Assembly: GCA_902778895.1 (NCBI GenBank)
Contig: CACYZF010000008.1
Span: 62,001 to 126,000 of the forward strand
Reading direction: 5' to 3'
Length of the DNA stretch: 64,000 nucleotides
Source: an uncultured bacterium
Lineage (GTDB): Bacteria > Verrucomicrobiota > Lentisphaeria > Victivallales > UBA1829
Positions 52,274-60,742 of this stretch are shown here, piece by piece. A program made the translations under genes and the position numbers. The notes under the pieces were generated by a model. That model saw nothing but the letters and a program-made list of their open reading frames with translations. It did not search any database and was not told where the DNA came from. Within the stretch, counting starts at the first letter, position 1. The number at the start of each line of letters is the position of its first letter.

Positions 52274-52297
52274 TAACTCCAAATCCAGAAAAGTCAA
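52270..52297 (-). promoter_or_regulatory. Promoter of rubrerythrin
   Basis: On the minus strand, TTGACT (52292-52297), 16 bases, TATTGT (52270-52275), about 115 bases before the start. Confidence 0.65.
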
Positions 52298-52341
52298 ACC
52301 CGAAATCCCGTTTTTTTGAAGAATAGTTGCAACCCGATGCG

Positions 52342-53133
52342 TCAGAGCGACTTTTTCAGGAGCTCAGGCGCGAATTTTCCGCGGTTCGCGGGATCCAGAA
52401 GACGCCATTTCGCCAGTCCCATCCGCGCAAAACAATACCGCAAGGCAACCGCGAGACAGCCGAACCCGTACTTCACGCTCCGCCGGAAAGAGATACTCGA
52501 AGCCTCCTCGAAATACTTGGTCGGGCACGAGACCTCGGCGATCACGGCTCCGGTCCATGCGATCTGCGCGAGCATTTCGTTGTCGAAGATGAAGTCGTCC
52601 GAATTCCCGCTCAGGTCGAGCGATTCGAGCAGTTCGCGCGAGAATCCGCGGTAGCCGGTGTGATACTCGGAGAGCTTCTGCCCCATGAGCACGTTTTCCA
52701 CGAAGGTGAGGATACGGTTCGAGACGTATTTGTACAGGGGCATGCCGCCGCGCAGGGCGCACCCGCCGAGGATGCGCGAGCCGAGCGTGCAGTGGTACAG
52801 GCCGTTGCCGATCATCGCGGCCATCGCGGGGATGAGCAGAGGCGTGTACTGGTAGTCGGGATGCACCATGATGACGATGTCCGCACCCTGTTCGAGCGCG
52901 AGTTTGTAGCACTGCTTCTGGTTGCCGCCGTAGCCGGTGTTGCAGTGCATGCGGTAGGTCACGGCGCCTTCGATGCGGGACGCCGCCGCCCACGTGTCGT
53001 CGCTGCTGGCGTCGTCCACGATCACGACCTGATCGACGAACGGCTGAGCGGTGACTTCGCGGAAGGTCTTTTCGAGGGTCTTCTCCGCGTTGTACGCGGG
53101 CATGACCACGACGACTTTTTTTCCGTTGAACAT
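52342..53133 (-). CDS. GT2 glycosyltransferase, dolichyl-phosphate-mannose-synthase type
   Basis: A 263-residue enzyme with the GT-A start VVVVMPAYNAEKTLEKTF, IVDDASSDDTW, HPDYQYTPLLIPAM (metal-site region) and RGFSRELLESLD. No membrane segments. It resembles the dolichyl/undecaprenyl-phosphate mannose synthase group, which loads sugars on lipid carriers. ATG 53133 is chosen because GGAG lies 6-9 bases upstream and the family start MFNGKKVVVVMPAYNAE follows; the longer frame to 53202 has no match. The neighbouring flippase and GT-C genes (47,996-50,971) would need such a donor. Confidence 0.9.
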   Translation of the reverse strand: MFNGKKVVVVMPAYNAEKTLEKTFREVTAQPFVDQVVIVDDASSDDTWAAASRIEGAVTYRMHCNTGYGGNQKQCYKLALEQGADIVIMVHPDYQYTPLLIPAMAAMIGNGLYHCTLGSRILGGCALRGGMPLYKYVSNRILTFVENVLMGQKLSEYHTGYRGFSRELLESLDLSGNSDDFIFDNEMLAQIAWTGAVIAEVSCPTKYFEEASSISFRRSVKYGFGCLAVALRYCFARMGLAKWRLLDPANRGKFAPELLKKSL

Positions 53134-53327
53134 CTTTGCTCCGTGAATGCTATTTTGAGGTGCGGATCCCGGCGTGTTCCGGCTCCATATTTCCGCACAC
53201 ATTTTATGCTTAAATATACATCCGGCGGGGCATTTTTCAAGCGTGGATTCGGATGCGCGGTACCGATTCGGAGGAATCTCCTTTCGTTTTTACCTAGGAA
53301 AAATAGTTCATTTCCTTGATTAACGTC

Positions 53328-53356
53328 TTGAATTTTCACGCGCGCGAGGGTATATT
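53328..53356 (+). promoter_or_regulatory. Promoter of the MoxR operon
   Basis: TTGAAT (53328-53333), 17 bases, TATATT (53351-53356), 74 bases before the start at 53431. Confidence 0.7.
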
Positions 53357-53430
53357 TTACGATAGAAAAACGACAGACATTTTTTTTACCTCAAAATGAA
53401 CGGAACCATCCGCGCACAGGGACCAAGCAC

Positions 53431-54933
53431 ATGAATCAGACCAGTCTTCCCGCGGCATCCTGGCGCGCGCTGTACGCGCCCGTCGACGCACTCTGCAACG
53501 GCATCCGAAACCGTCTTTTCCTGCGGGAATCGGCGGCGTTCTGCGCCGCGGCGCTCTTCCTCGCGGGCGGCGTCGTGCTCGCGTGGCGGCTGGCGTTCCC
53601 GGAATGGCAACGCAACGCCGTGATCGCCGCGTCCGTCATGCTTATGGCGGCTGCGCTGTTTATCGCATGGCTCCGGGCGATCCAGCTCACGCCGCCGAAA
53701 CATAAGCTCCTGGTCTGGCTGGACGCGCATGCGGACTGCGGCGGATTCCTGGCGGCGTCGCTGGAGACGGACTGTTCGGCGTGGGCGTCAGACATACGGA
53801 TCCCGCGGGTCCCCGAACTGAGCATGGAGTTTCCCTCCGCCCGCCTGACCGCGCTCCTGACCGCGGCGCTTTTCTTCGCGGGGGCGTTTCTGGTCGACAC
53901 GGAACGCGCCGGGGTCACCGGTCCGCGTTCGCTCGATATTCATGAAGAACAGGAGGAATTGCAGGAAAAGCTCGAGATCCTCGAAGAGGAACCGCTGGTC
54001 CCGCAGGATGAGATCGAGGCGGCGAAGGAAGAGCTCGCCGAACTCGTGGAGAACAATTCCGGCACGTCCCCGGCGAAGACGTTCGAGGGCATCGAAGCGC
54101 TCCGCGAACTGACCGATTCTCTCGCCGCCAACGCCTCGCGCGCACTGGAGCATTCCTACGACAATTTCCAGAAACTTTCGCAGACGGCCTCCGCTCTCGC
54201 GAATCTGCCGACTGACGTGCAGGGCCGCACCAAGGCGCTGGAACAGCTCAAACAGCTCGCAGAACAGCTCGCCGCGGACGACGCTGCACTGGCGGAGTTT
54301 CTGAAGCAGAGCGGGGACAATCTCGCCTCGACCATGACGCCGGATCAGCTTCAGTCGTTCGCCGATTCGCTCGCCGGAAACGCGCAGGAATTGCGCGACC
54401 ATCTCGAAAAACTCGCGCAGGTCCGCAACGACCAGATGCAGCAGATGTCCGGTCAGGGCGGACAAGGCCAGGGTCAAGGACAACAGCAGGGGCAAGGTCA
54501 GGGCCAGGGTCAGGGCAACACCGGACTCGCGACCGAGGACGATTACGAGAACAGCGCCGAATCGCTTCAGCAGTGGCTGGAGGAGAACGCGCCGGGCGCA
54601 TCCGATCTTTCCAACGCCGCCGGACAAGGTAACGGCACACCCGGTTCAGGCGGCATTACCCGCGGACGCGGCGACGCCCTTCTCTATTTCACCGGAGAAA
54701 CACAGGACATCGGTGACGAACGCCGCGACCTCGTGCTTGATAACAACACCCCCGGGCAGAGCGTCTCCATCCTGGAGTTCGCCACTTCGCCCGGCGAGGA
54801 GACCGCCGAACGTGCCAAGGCTGGACAGCTTTCCGGCACAGGCCAGCCAGCGGAGCATGCCGAAACACGCATCCTTCCCTCGCACCGCGAATCCGTCCGG
54901 CGCTATTTCAACAACTCATCCGAACAACCATAA
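53431..54933 (+). CDS. Membrane-anchored coiled-coil protein of the MoxR operon
   Basis: A 500-residue protein. Two or three hydrophobic segments (residues 34-52, 64-80, 134-151) are followed by a long coiled coil with EEQEELQEKLEILEE and EQLKQLAEQLAADD. A Gly/Gln run (GQGQGQQQGQGQGQGQGN) at about 345-365 is a spacer, and the tail is rich in Ser, Pro and Glu. I do not recognise the family. It is the first gene of a plus-strand operon in which proteins of this shape accompany MoxR and VWA proteins. Confidence 0.75.
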   Translation: MNQTSLPAASWRALYAPVDALCNGIRNRLFLRESAAFCAAALFLAGGVVLAWRLAFPEWQRNAVIAASVMLMAAALFIAWLRAIQLTPPKHKLLVWLDAHADCGGFLAASLETDCSAWASDIRIPRVPELSMEFPSARLTALLTAALFFAGAFLVDTERAGVTGPRSLDIHEEQEELQEKLEILEEEPLVPQDEIEAAKEELAELVENNSGTSPAKTFEGIEALRELTDSLAANASRALEHSYDNFQKLSQTASALANLPTDVQGRTKALEQLKQLAEQLAADDAALAEFLKQSGDNLASTMTPDQLQSFADSLAGNAQELRDHLEKLAQVRNDQMQQMSGQGGQGQGQGQQQGQGQGQGQGNTGLATEDDYENSAESLQQWLEENAPGASDLSNAAGQGNGTPGSGGITRGRGDALLYFTGETQDIGDERRDLVLDNNTPGQSVSILEFATSPGEETAERAKAGQLSGTGQPAEHAETRILPSHRESVRRYFNNSSEQP

Positions 54934-54951
54934 TTCATTTATCATACCCAC

Positions 54952-56013
54952 ATGGAGCAGACTCCCGCGATGAACACCGAACAACCCTCCCTGATGACAC
55001 CCGAAGAACTCAGCCGCGTCAGCGCCCTCGCGGCGCGCCTCCTCGACGAACTCGACAAGATCCTCCTCGGCCAGCACGAGGTCCACAGACTTCTTCTCAT
55101 CGGCATCTTCAGCCGCGGCCACGTCCTGCTCGAAGGCCTCCCCGGCGTCGGCAAGACCGCGCTCGTGAAGGCGCTCGGCAAACTCATGCGCCTCGAGTTC
55201 AAGCGCATCCAGTTCACGCCCGACCTGCTCCCCAGCGACATTCTCGGCGGCAGCATCCTGCAGGTCATGCCGGACGGCTCCCGCAAGATGGAGTTCCAGC
55301 CCGGCGCGATCTTCTCCAACATCCTCCTCGCCGACGAGATCAACCGCGCGTCGCCGAAAACCCAGTCCGCCATGCTCGAAGCCATGCAGGAACACGCCGT
55401 GACGCTCCTCGGCGAGACGCGCCCCCTGCCCGATCCGTTCTTCGTGCTGGCGTCTCAGAACCCGATCGAGCTCGAAGGCACCTACCCGATCCCGGAAGCC
55501 CAGCTCGACCGCTTCCTCTTCAAGATCAACGTGGCGGGCGTCGACGCCGACGTCCTCACGCAGATCATCGCGCACCGCCGCCGCGGCGAGCCGCCGGAGC
55601 CGGAATGGACTCTCTCCGCAGAGGAACTGAAGGATATCTTCGCCGCCATGGACCGCATCTACCTCAGCGAATCCGTCGCGAACTACATCGCGCGCATCGT
55701 GGCCGCCGGACACCCCGGCAACCCCGCCGCCATCCCGGACGTAACGCGTTTCGTGACCTACGGCCCCTCGCCGCGCGCCGCCATCGCCCTCGCCGAATCC
55801 TCCCGCGCCGCCGCGCTCATCGCCGGACGCCCCGCGGTCGGGTTCGAGGACGTCCGCAGCGTGGCGCCCGCGGTACTGAACCACCGCCTCATCCTGAACT
55901 ACCAGGCGAAGCTCGACAAGATCACGCCTGTGGAGCTCTCCGCCCGCCTGCTCGAAAAAGTCGATCCCGCCGGCATCGAATGGCCGCAGGGCGTCAACGC
56001 CGGAAAGGATTGA
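54952..56013 (+). CDS. MoxR-type AAA+ ATPase
   Basis: A 353-residue AAA+ protein. Walker A is EGLPGVGKTAL near residue 60-70, Walker B is ILLADEINRASPKTQSAML near 125, sensor 1 is FFVLASQNPIELEGTYPIPE and the sensor 2 part has PRAAIAL. MoxR ATPases act as chaperones with VWA proteins, inserting metals or assembling complexes. ATG 54952 or 54970 may be the start. It is followed after 4 bases by the next gene and works with the DUF58 and VWA genes further down. Confidence 0.93.
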   Translation: MEQTPAMNTEQPSLMTPEELSRVSALAARLLDELDKILLGQHEVHRLLLIGIFSRGHVLLEGLPGVGKTALVKALGKLMRLEFKRIQFTPDLLPSDILGGSILQVMPDGSRKMEFQPGAIFSNILLADEINRASPKTQSAMLEAMQEHAVTLLGETRPLPDPFFVLASQNPIELEGTYPIPEAQLDRFLFKINVAGVDADVLTQIIAHRRRGEPPEPEWTLSAEELKDIFAAMDRIYLSESVANYIARIVAAGHPGNPAAIPDVTRFVTYGPSPRAAIALAESSRAAALIAGRPAVGFEDVRSVAPAVLNHRLILNYQAKLDKITPVELSARLLEKVDPAGIEWPQGVNAGKD

Positions 56014-56017
56014 TTCC

Positions 56018-58174
56018 ATGACGCACCGATTCATGAGGACATTTCGGCGCACGTTCCTGCCCGCGCTTTTCCTGCTGCTGCCCGCGGCGGCGTTTCCGTT
56101 CGCGGCCAGTCGGGCCCCGGCCGGGGTCCCGACCACGGCTCCGGTCAGAGTATCGGATCCCCAGCGCATCGCCGACGACGACGATCCGGCATCGATCAGG
56201 GCGGGAACGCCCGCGTCCGCCCCATCCGGCCCGGTGAAGATTACCGCCCTGCCCGCGCCCTTCCTGTCCATCGCCGCCGGCGACCAGATCGTCCGCGAGT
56301 TCATCGTGCAGAACGATTCCGCGAAGCCGATCGACGTCAGGATCGACATGAACTACATGATCGGCTGGCGCGGCAACAGGCTTGACCGTTCCGTCACGAC
56401 CTCGCGGAAAATCCCCGCGAACTCCATCCAGACCATATCCGTTTACGTCCCGTCGAGCTTCGATGGCGACGATCAGAACATGGAAGTCTACGATCCGCGC
56501 ATCTACGTCGATGGCAGGCAGTTCAAGCCGCTTCCGCCCGGCATCTTCGATATCGGCAGCCAGGAGAGGGAGTATTACGCCGCGCCCTCCTCGTTCTCCG
56601 CGGAGGAACCGGTCCTGACCCCCCTCGTCAACGGGATCATCACGAAGTCTTACCCTTCCTACCGCTGGCACGACATGGAGGCGGGCTTCTCCGCCTCCGA
56701 CACGGTCCAGTGGCCCGCCGTCCCGCAGTTCTACCAGGCGAAGAACCTCATTATCCGCAAGACCGCCGACAAATTCACGCCCGACGCCGAACGCGCCATC
56801 CGCGATGCTGTGATGCTGGGCGCAACCGAGCTCCTCTTCGTCGCAGAGGGCACACGCGCGCCCGAATGGGTCCCAGCGCCGGAATTCCCCGGCGTACCGG
56901 TCATCGTGCCGCGCGGTTTCGGACGCACCATCGTGATCGACGAACGCCTCTTCTCCTCCATCCCGGGTCTCCCGAGGCAGAACGCCTCCCTGTCCGAGGG
57001 CATGCCCGATCCGCATTTTGAAAATGGAAAAGCTATCGCGCCCCGGGGCAACGGAAACGAGGAGAAAATGATCTCCGGCATGATCCAGCCGATCGTCGAC
57101 TACCTGAAAAACGCCGACCTCTTTATCGTGAACCCTGCCGTGGTGTGCCAGATGCTGCCGTGCGTCGACGTCCCGAACATGTCGTTCGCGATCGTCATCC
57201 TCGCGCTGCTGGCGTACATCGTTCTCGTGGGCCCGGTCAACTACTTTTACCTCATCAAGCACAAGAAAAGCATCCTGCTGCTCCTGCTGACCGTCCCGGT
57301 GATCTCGTTCCTCTTCGTCGGGATCGTCATCGTCTTCGTCACCCTCTTCGAAGGCTGGTACACCCGCGCCTCCGCCGTCGGCATGACCTTCCTCGACCAG
57401 CAGGAAAGCATGGCGTACACGCGCGCCGCCGTAAGCCTGTACGCGCCGCTCCCCGTCCGCAGGCTGACTTTCGATCCCTCGGACACCGTTTCCTTCGCCC
57501 GCGCGAAGAACGCGTACGTCTCGCTCGGACGCAACCAGGTCGTCACAGGCGCGAACAAGGCGCGCGTCCCGCTGGTCTACGGTCTCTCCCGCGCGGAAAA
57601 GCACCTCGAACAGCTTAAAGTCTCGCGCAACGCCGCCGGCACGCTCACGGTCATGAACGGACTCGGCGCACCCGTGAAGGTCCTTGCCATGAAGACCCCC
57701 GACGGCAAGCTCTGGCTTCCTTCGGACGGCGTCATTCCGCCCGGCGCATCCGCCGAGCTGAAGCCGTACACCGGGACCGAACCGCCCGATGCAGCCGTGA
57801 AAGCGCAGCTCGCGAGCATGAAGAAGGAAGAGGTCTCCGCCCCCTCGCCCGCCGAAGTGTGGCGTCACGGACGCAACCAGCTGTTCTACACCGTCTGCGC
57901 GTATCTGCTGGAGCCCGGCACCAGCAACGGCGCGGGCAACAATGCCCGCTCGGAAACGAACGGGTATTTCTCCAACGGTTCGACGATAAGCATCCGCCAC
58001 GATGCGCTCGCCGTCGTTAAGGAGAAAGGCGACGTCTCCCCGCTTTCCGCCTGCCTCGAACCCGGCATGTACGTCGTCGAGACCGACAGGCCGCTCTTCT
58101 ACTCGCCCGGCTGCAACCCGCTTTCCTTCCGTGCCCGCCACCTCGTCGTCGGCACGTTCACCCTTCAGGAGTAA
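56018..58174 (+). CDS. Exported/membrane protein of the MoxR operon
   Basis: A 718-residue protein with a signal peptide (residues 1-30) and one or two membrane segments near 388-450 (IVILALLAYIVLVGPVNYFY and LLTVPVISFLFVGIVIVFV). The N-terminal part before them is extracytoplasmic and beta-rich. PVNYFYLIKHKK is a mark of BatD-like or DUF4350-like exporter-associated proteins in such operons. I do not recognise a defined family. It probably forms the periplasmic part of the ABC exporter encoded next; the ATPase gene follows after 6 bases. Confidence 0.78.
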   Translation: MTHRFMRTFRRTFLPALFLLLPAAAFPFAASRAPAGVPTTAPVRVSDPQRIADDDDPASIRAGTPASAPSGPVKITALPAPFLSIAAGDQIVREFIVQNDSAKPIDVRIDMNYMIGWRGNRLDRSVTTSRKIPANSIQTISVYVPSSFDGDDQNMEVYDPRIYVDGRQFKPLPPGIFDIGSQEREYYAAPSSFSAEEPVLTPLVNGIITKSYPSYRWHDMEAGFSASDTVQWPAVPQFYQAKNLIIRKTADKFTPDAERAIRDAVMLGATELLFVAEGTRAPEWVPAPEFPGVPVIVPRGFGRTIVIDERLFSSIPGLPRQNASLSEGMPDPHFENGKAIAPRGNGNEEKMISGMIQPIVDYLKNADLFIVNPAVVCQMLPCVDVPNMSFAIVILALLAYIVLVGPVNYFYLIKHKKSILLLLLTVPVISFLFVGIVIVFVTLFEGWYTRASAVGMTFLDQQESMAYTRAAVSLYAPLPVRRLTFDPSDTVSFARAKNAYVSLGRNQVVTGANKARVPLVYGLSRAEKHLEQLKVSRNAAGTLTVMNGLGAPVKVLAMKTPDGKLWLPSDGVIPPGASAELKPYTGTEPPDAAVKAQLASMKKEEVSAPSPAEVWRHGRNQLFYTVCAYLLEPGTSNGAGNNARSETNGYFSNGSTISIRHDALAVVKEKGDVSPLSACLEPGMYVVETDRPLFYSPGCNPLSFRARHLVVGTFTLQE

Positions 58175-58180
58175 GCCCAC

Positions 58181-59230
58181 ATGAAAACTGAAGTCCGCAA
58201 TCTCACGCGCGTGTTCGGCAAGACCGTCGCCGTCAACGATATCTCGTTCTCGTTCGAGGACGGCAACATCTTCGGATTCATCGGGCCGAACGGCGCGGGC
58301 AAGACCACCACGATCCGCATCATGGCTACGCTCGACCTCGCCACGTCCGGCGACGTCTTCTACGACGGCGTGTCCGCCACGCTCTACCCGGAGGCCGTCC
58401 GCCGCGTGGTCGGCTACATGCCCGACTCCCTGCCCGGCTACAAGGACATCCAGGTCTGGGAATACCTCGATTTCTTCGCGCGCAGTTTCGGCCTGAAGGG
58501 CGCGGAGCGCACACGCGCGCTGGACGACATCGTGGAGTTCACCAACCTCGGCGAACTCCGCAACAAGTTCCTCTACGCGCTCTCCAAGGGCATGAAGCAG
58601 CGCGTCAGCCTCGCGCGCGCCCTGATCCACAATCCGAAGGTCCTCATCATGGACGAACCGGCGGCCGGTCTCGATCCGCGCGCCCGCCACGAGCTCCGCA
58701 CCCTGCTGAAGATCCTCGCCGACCAGAAGAAAGCCATCTTCCTGAGCAGCCACATCCTGTCCGAGCTTCAGGACATCTGCGACGGCGCGGTCATCATCGA
58801 ACAGGGCAAGCTCCTGTCCGCCGGCACGCTGAACGACCTCCTCGCGCAGGTCAACGGCGCCCCCATACCGTCCGCCGCGCCCGCTCCGGCACAGCCGCAG
58901 TCCGGCGAAACCGCCGACCTCTCCGGTTCGGACGCCGCGACCGCCGCGCCTCAGCCGCAGGCCGCGCCGAAGGGCGTCAGCATCACGCTGAAGACCCCGC
59001 GCGGCGAGGCGGAACCCGTCCGACTGAAACTCCTCGAACACCCGCTCACGCGCTCCGTGGACCTGTTCGACGACGATGAAGTCCACGCGGTCATCGAAGG
59101 CACCGACGCCGAGGTCTCCCGCGTCGTCGGCACCGTCTTCGCCGCCGGGCTCACGGTCCTGTCGTTCACGCGGAACCAGATGGGCCTGGAGGAGCTCTTC
59201 ATGAAGATCACGCAGGGCAAGGTCCAGTAA
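58181..59230 (+). CDS. ABC transporter ATP-binding protein
   Basis: A 349-residue ABC ATPase. Walker A is GPNGAGKTTTIRI, the signature is LSKGMKQRVSLARAL, Walker B is LIMDEPAAGLDP, and the H-loop is ILSSHILSELQDI. Residues 225-270 hold a Pro/Ala linker before a C-terminal extension (about 80 residues) not found in minimal ATPases. It would drive the membrane subunits encoded next. It resembles the GldA/CcmA-type group used with GldFG-like permeases. Confidence 0.95.
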   Translation: MKTEVRNLTRVFGKTVAVNDISFSFEDGNIFGFIGPNGAGKTTTIRIMATLDLATSGDVFYDGVSATLYPEAVRRVVGYMPDSLPGYKDIQVWEYLDFFARSFGLKGAERTRALDDIVEFTNLGELRNKFLYALSKGMKQRVSLARALIHNPKVLIMDEPAAGLDPRARHELRTLLKILADQKKAIFLSSHILSELQDICDGAVIIEQGKLLSAGTLNDLLAQVNGAPIPSAAPAPAQPQSGETADLSGSDAATAAPQPQAAPKGVSITLKTPRGEAEPVRLKLLEHPLTRSVDLFDDDEVHAVIEGTDAEVSRVVGTVFAAGLTVLSFTRNQMGLEELFMKITQGKVQ

Positions 59231-59242
59231 GGAGGCGCGCAC

Positions 59243-60742
59243 ATGGTCGAAAAAGCATTCTTCGAAAACCTCGGCGAGTCCCTGAACCCGGTCTTCATCA
59301 AGGAAATGCGCCAGTATTTCCAGAACCGCCGCATGGTCATCTTCATGGGCCTGCTCCTCCTCGTGCAGTTCATCGTCACGCTCTTCTTCGCCTCCGCCAT
59401 GACGTTCGACGCGGACGGGAGCGACGGCGTCGTGTTCTTCCTGCTCATCGTGTTCGCCGGGGCCGGGCTGTCCGTCCTGCTCTGCTCGATCGGCGCGGAA
59501 CAGCGCTTCGCGGAGGAGCGCTCGGACAAGGAGCTGAACTACTCCATGCTGACCACGCTCAAACCGTCCGCCGTCATCATCGGCAAGCTCGAAGGTGCCA
59601 TGGTCATGATCCTGTGCATTTTCTCCATGCTGCTGCCGTTCCTGACCGCGGCGTACTTCATGCGCGGGCTTTCTGCGGCGTCCCTGCTCGTCACGGTCTG
59701 CCTCTTCCCGATCCTCGTGCTGTACGCGCTCGCGGGCATCTTCGCCGGATCGTTCGGGCAGAAATGGGTCACGGTGCTGTTTTTCGTCGGGATCTTCAAC
59801 AGCGCGTTCGCGCTGATCCCGGCCTTCTTCGAGATCGTCGAGGACCTCATGGAACGGGGCAGCATCGATTCCACCTTCTGGATTACCGTCCTCGTCGAAT
59901 ACGAGGTCGCGCTCCTGGCCGGCATCATGCTCTTCCTGCTCTCGCTCGCGGTCGTCTCCCCGCCGAAATCCAACCGGCTCCTGCCCGCGAAGGTCTACCT
60001 CTTCGCCCTGCCCTTCCTTTCGCTGCTCATGATGATCCCGTACTACATCGTCTACGGCCCCAGCGACTTTTCCCCGGATGTCTTCTTCTTCATCGAGTTC
60101 ACCTTCTGCTGCTTCGCGGCCGTCGTGTTCGGGATCATCGCGATCTTCGAGATGCCGACGAACAGCATCCGCGTGTACATGAAATGCCCGCGCGCTCCAG
60201 TCGGCCGCTTCCTGCATTTCCTGTTCTCCACCGGGTTCTCCGGCTCCCTGATCCTCGCGTTCCTGGTCCTCGCGATCCCCTTCGCGCTGCTCCCGTTCGG
60301 GGATCTCTCCGCGGATGAGACCGCCTACTTCCAGGGATTACTCAGCATCATCGTGTCTTTCCTGGGGTTCGTGACCTTCTCGCTCGTCCTGAGCTGGCGG
60401 ACCAAACTGCCCCTGCCCGCCTGGCTGTGGATGATCATTTTCGAGGTCGCGGGCAACACCCTCGCATGGATTCCCGTCCTGCTCAACGGCGGGGAGATCA
60501 GCGGGCTCGGGGATTACGTGCGCCATGCCTGCATGCTGGTCTCCCATTTCTACGCCCTCGTCGAACTGGTCGACACTGCTCCCCTCTGGGCTTTCAACCT
60601 TCACGCCCTCTACGCATCTCTCGCGGTCACGGGCGTCCTCTTCCTGCTTCTGCTGCCCGCGATCTTCAAGGCGTTCCGCATGCACCGCCGCCCGGATGAC
60701 GGCGCCGTCAAACCGCCCACGAAGGAAATGCTCAGGAAATGA
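59243..60742 (+). CDS. ABC-2-like membrane subunit
   Basis: A 499-residue membrane protein with about 12 hydrophobic segments. The N-terminal cytoplasmic part has NPVFIKEMRQYFQNRRMVIF, as in ABC-2 permeases, and the first segments follow (LLLVQFIVTLFFASAM; FLLIVFAGAGLSVLLCSIG). Its start is 12 bases after the ATPase gene and its end overlaps the next gene by 4 bases. It is probably one of two permease subunits. Confidence 0.85.
   Translation: MVEKAFFENLGESLNPVFIKEMRQYFQNRRMVIFMGLLLLVQFIVTLFFASAMTFDADGSDGVVFFLLIVFAGAGLSVLLCSIGAEQRFAEERSDKELNYSMLTTLKPSAVIIGKLEGAMVMILCIFSMLLPFLTAAYFMRGLSAASLLVTVCLFPILVLYALAGIFAGSFGQKWVTVLFFVGIFNSAFALIPAFFEIVEDLMERGSIDSTFWITVLVEYEVALLAGIMLFLLSLAVVSPPKSNRLLPAKVYLFALPFLSLLMMIPYYIVYGPSDFSPDVFFFIEFTFCCFAAVVFGIIAIFEMPTNSIRVYMKCPRAPVGRFLHFLFSTGFSGSLILAFLVLAIPFALLPFGDLSADETAYFQGLLSIIVSFLGFVTFSLVLSWRTKLPLPAWLWMIIFEVAGNTLAWIPVLLNGGEISGLGDYVRHACMLVSHFYALVELVDTAPLWAFNLHALYASLAVTGVLFLLLLPAIFKAFRMHRRPDDGAVKPPTKEMLRK

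Noticed and set aside
55994..60217. A 1407-codon open frame on the minus strand
   Set aside because: It is the mirror image of four strong plus-strand genes with clear motifs (MoxR, ABC ATPase and others). Long empty frames opposite G+C-rich genes are common, and its protein is low-complexity Arg/Asp/Glu/Gly without domains.
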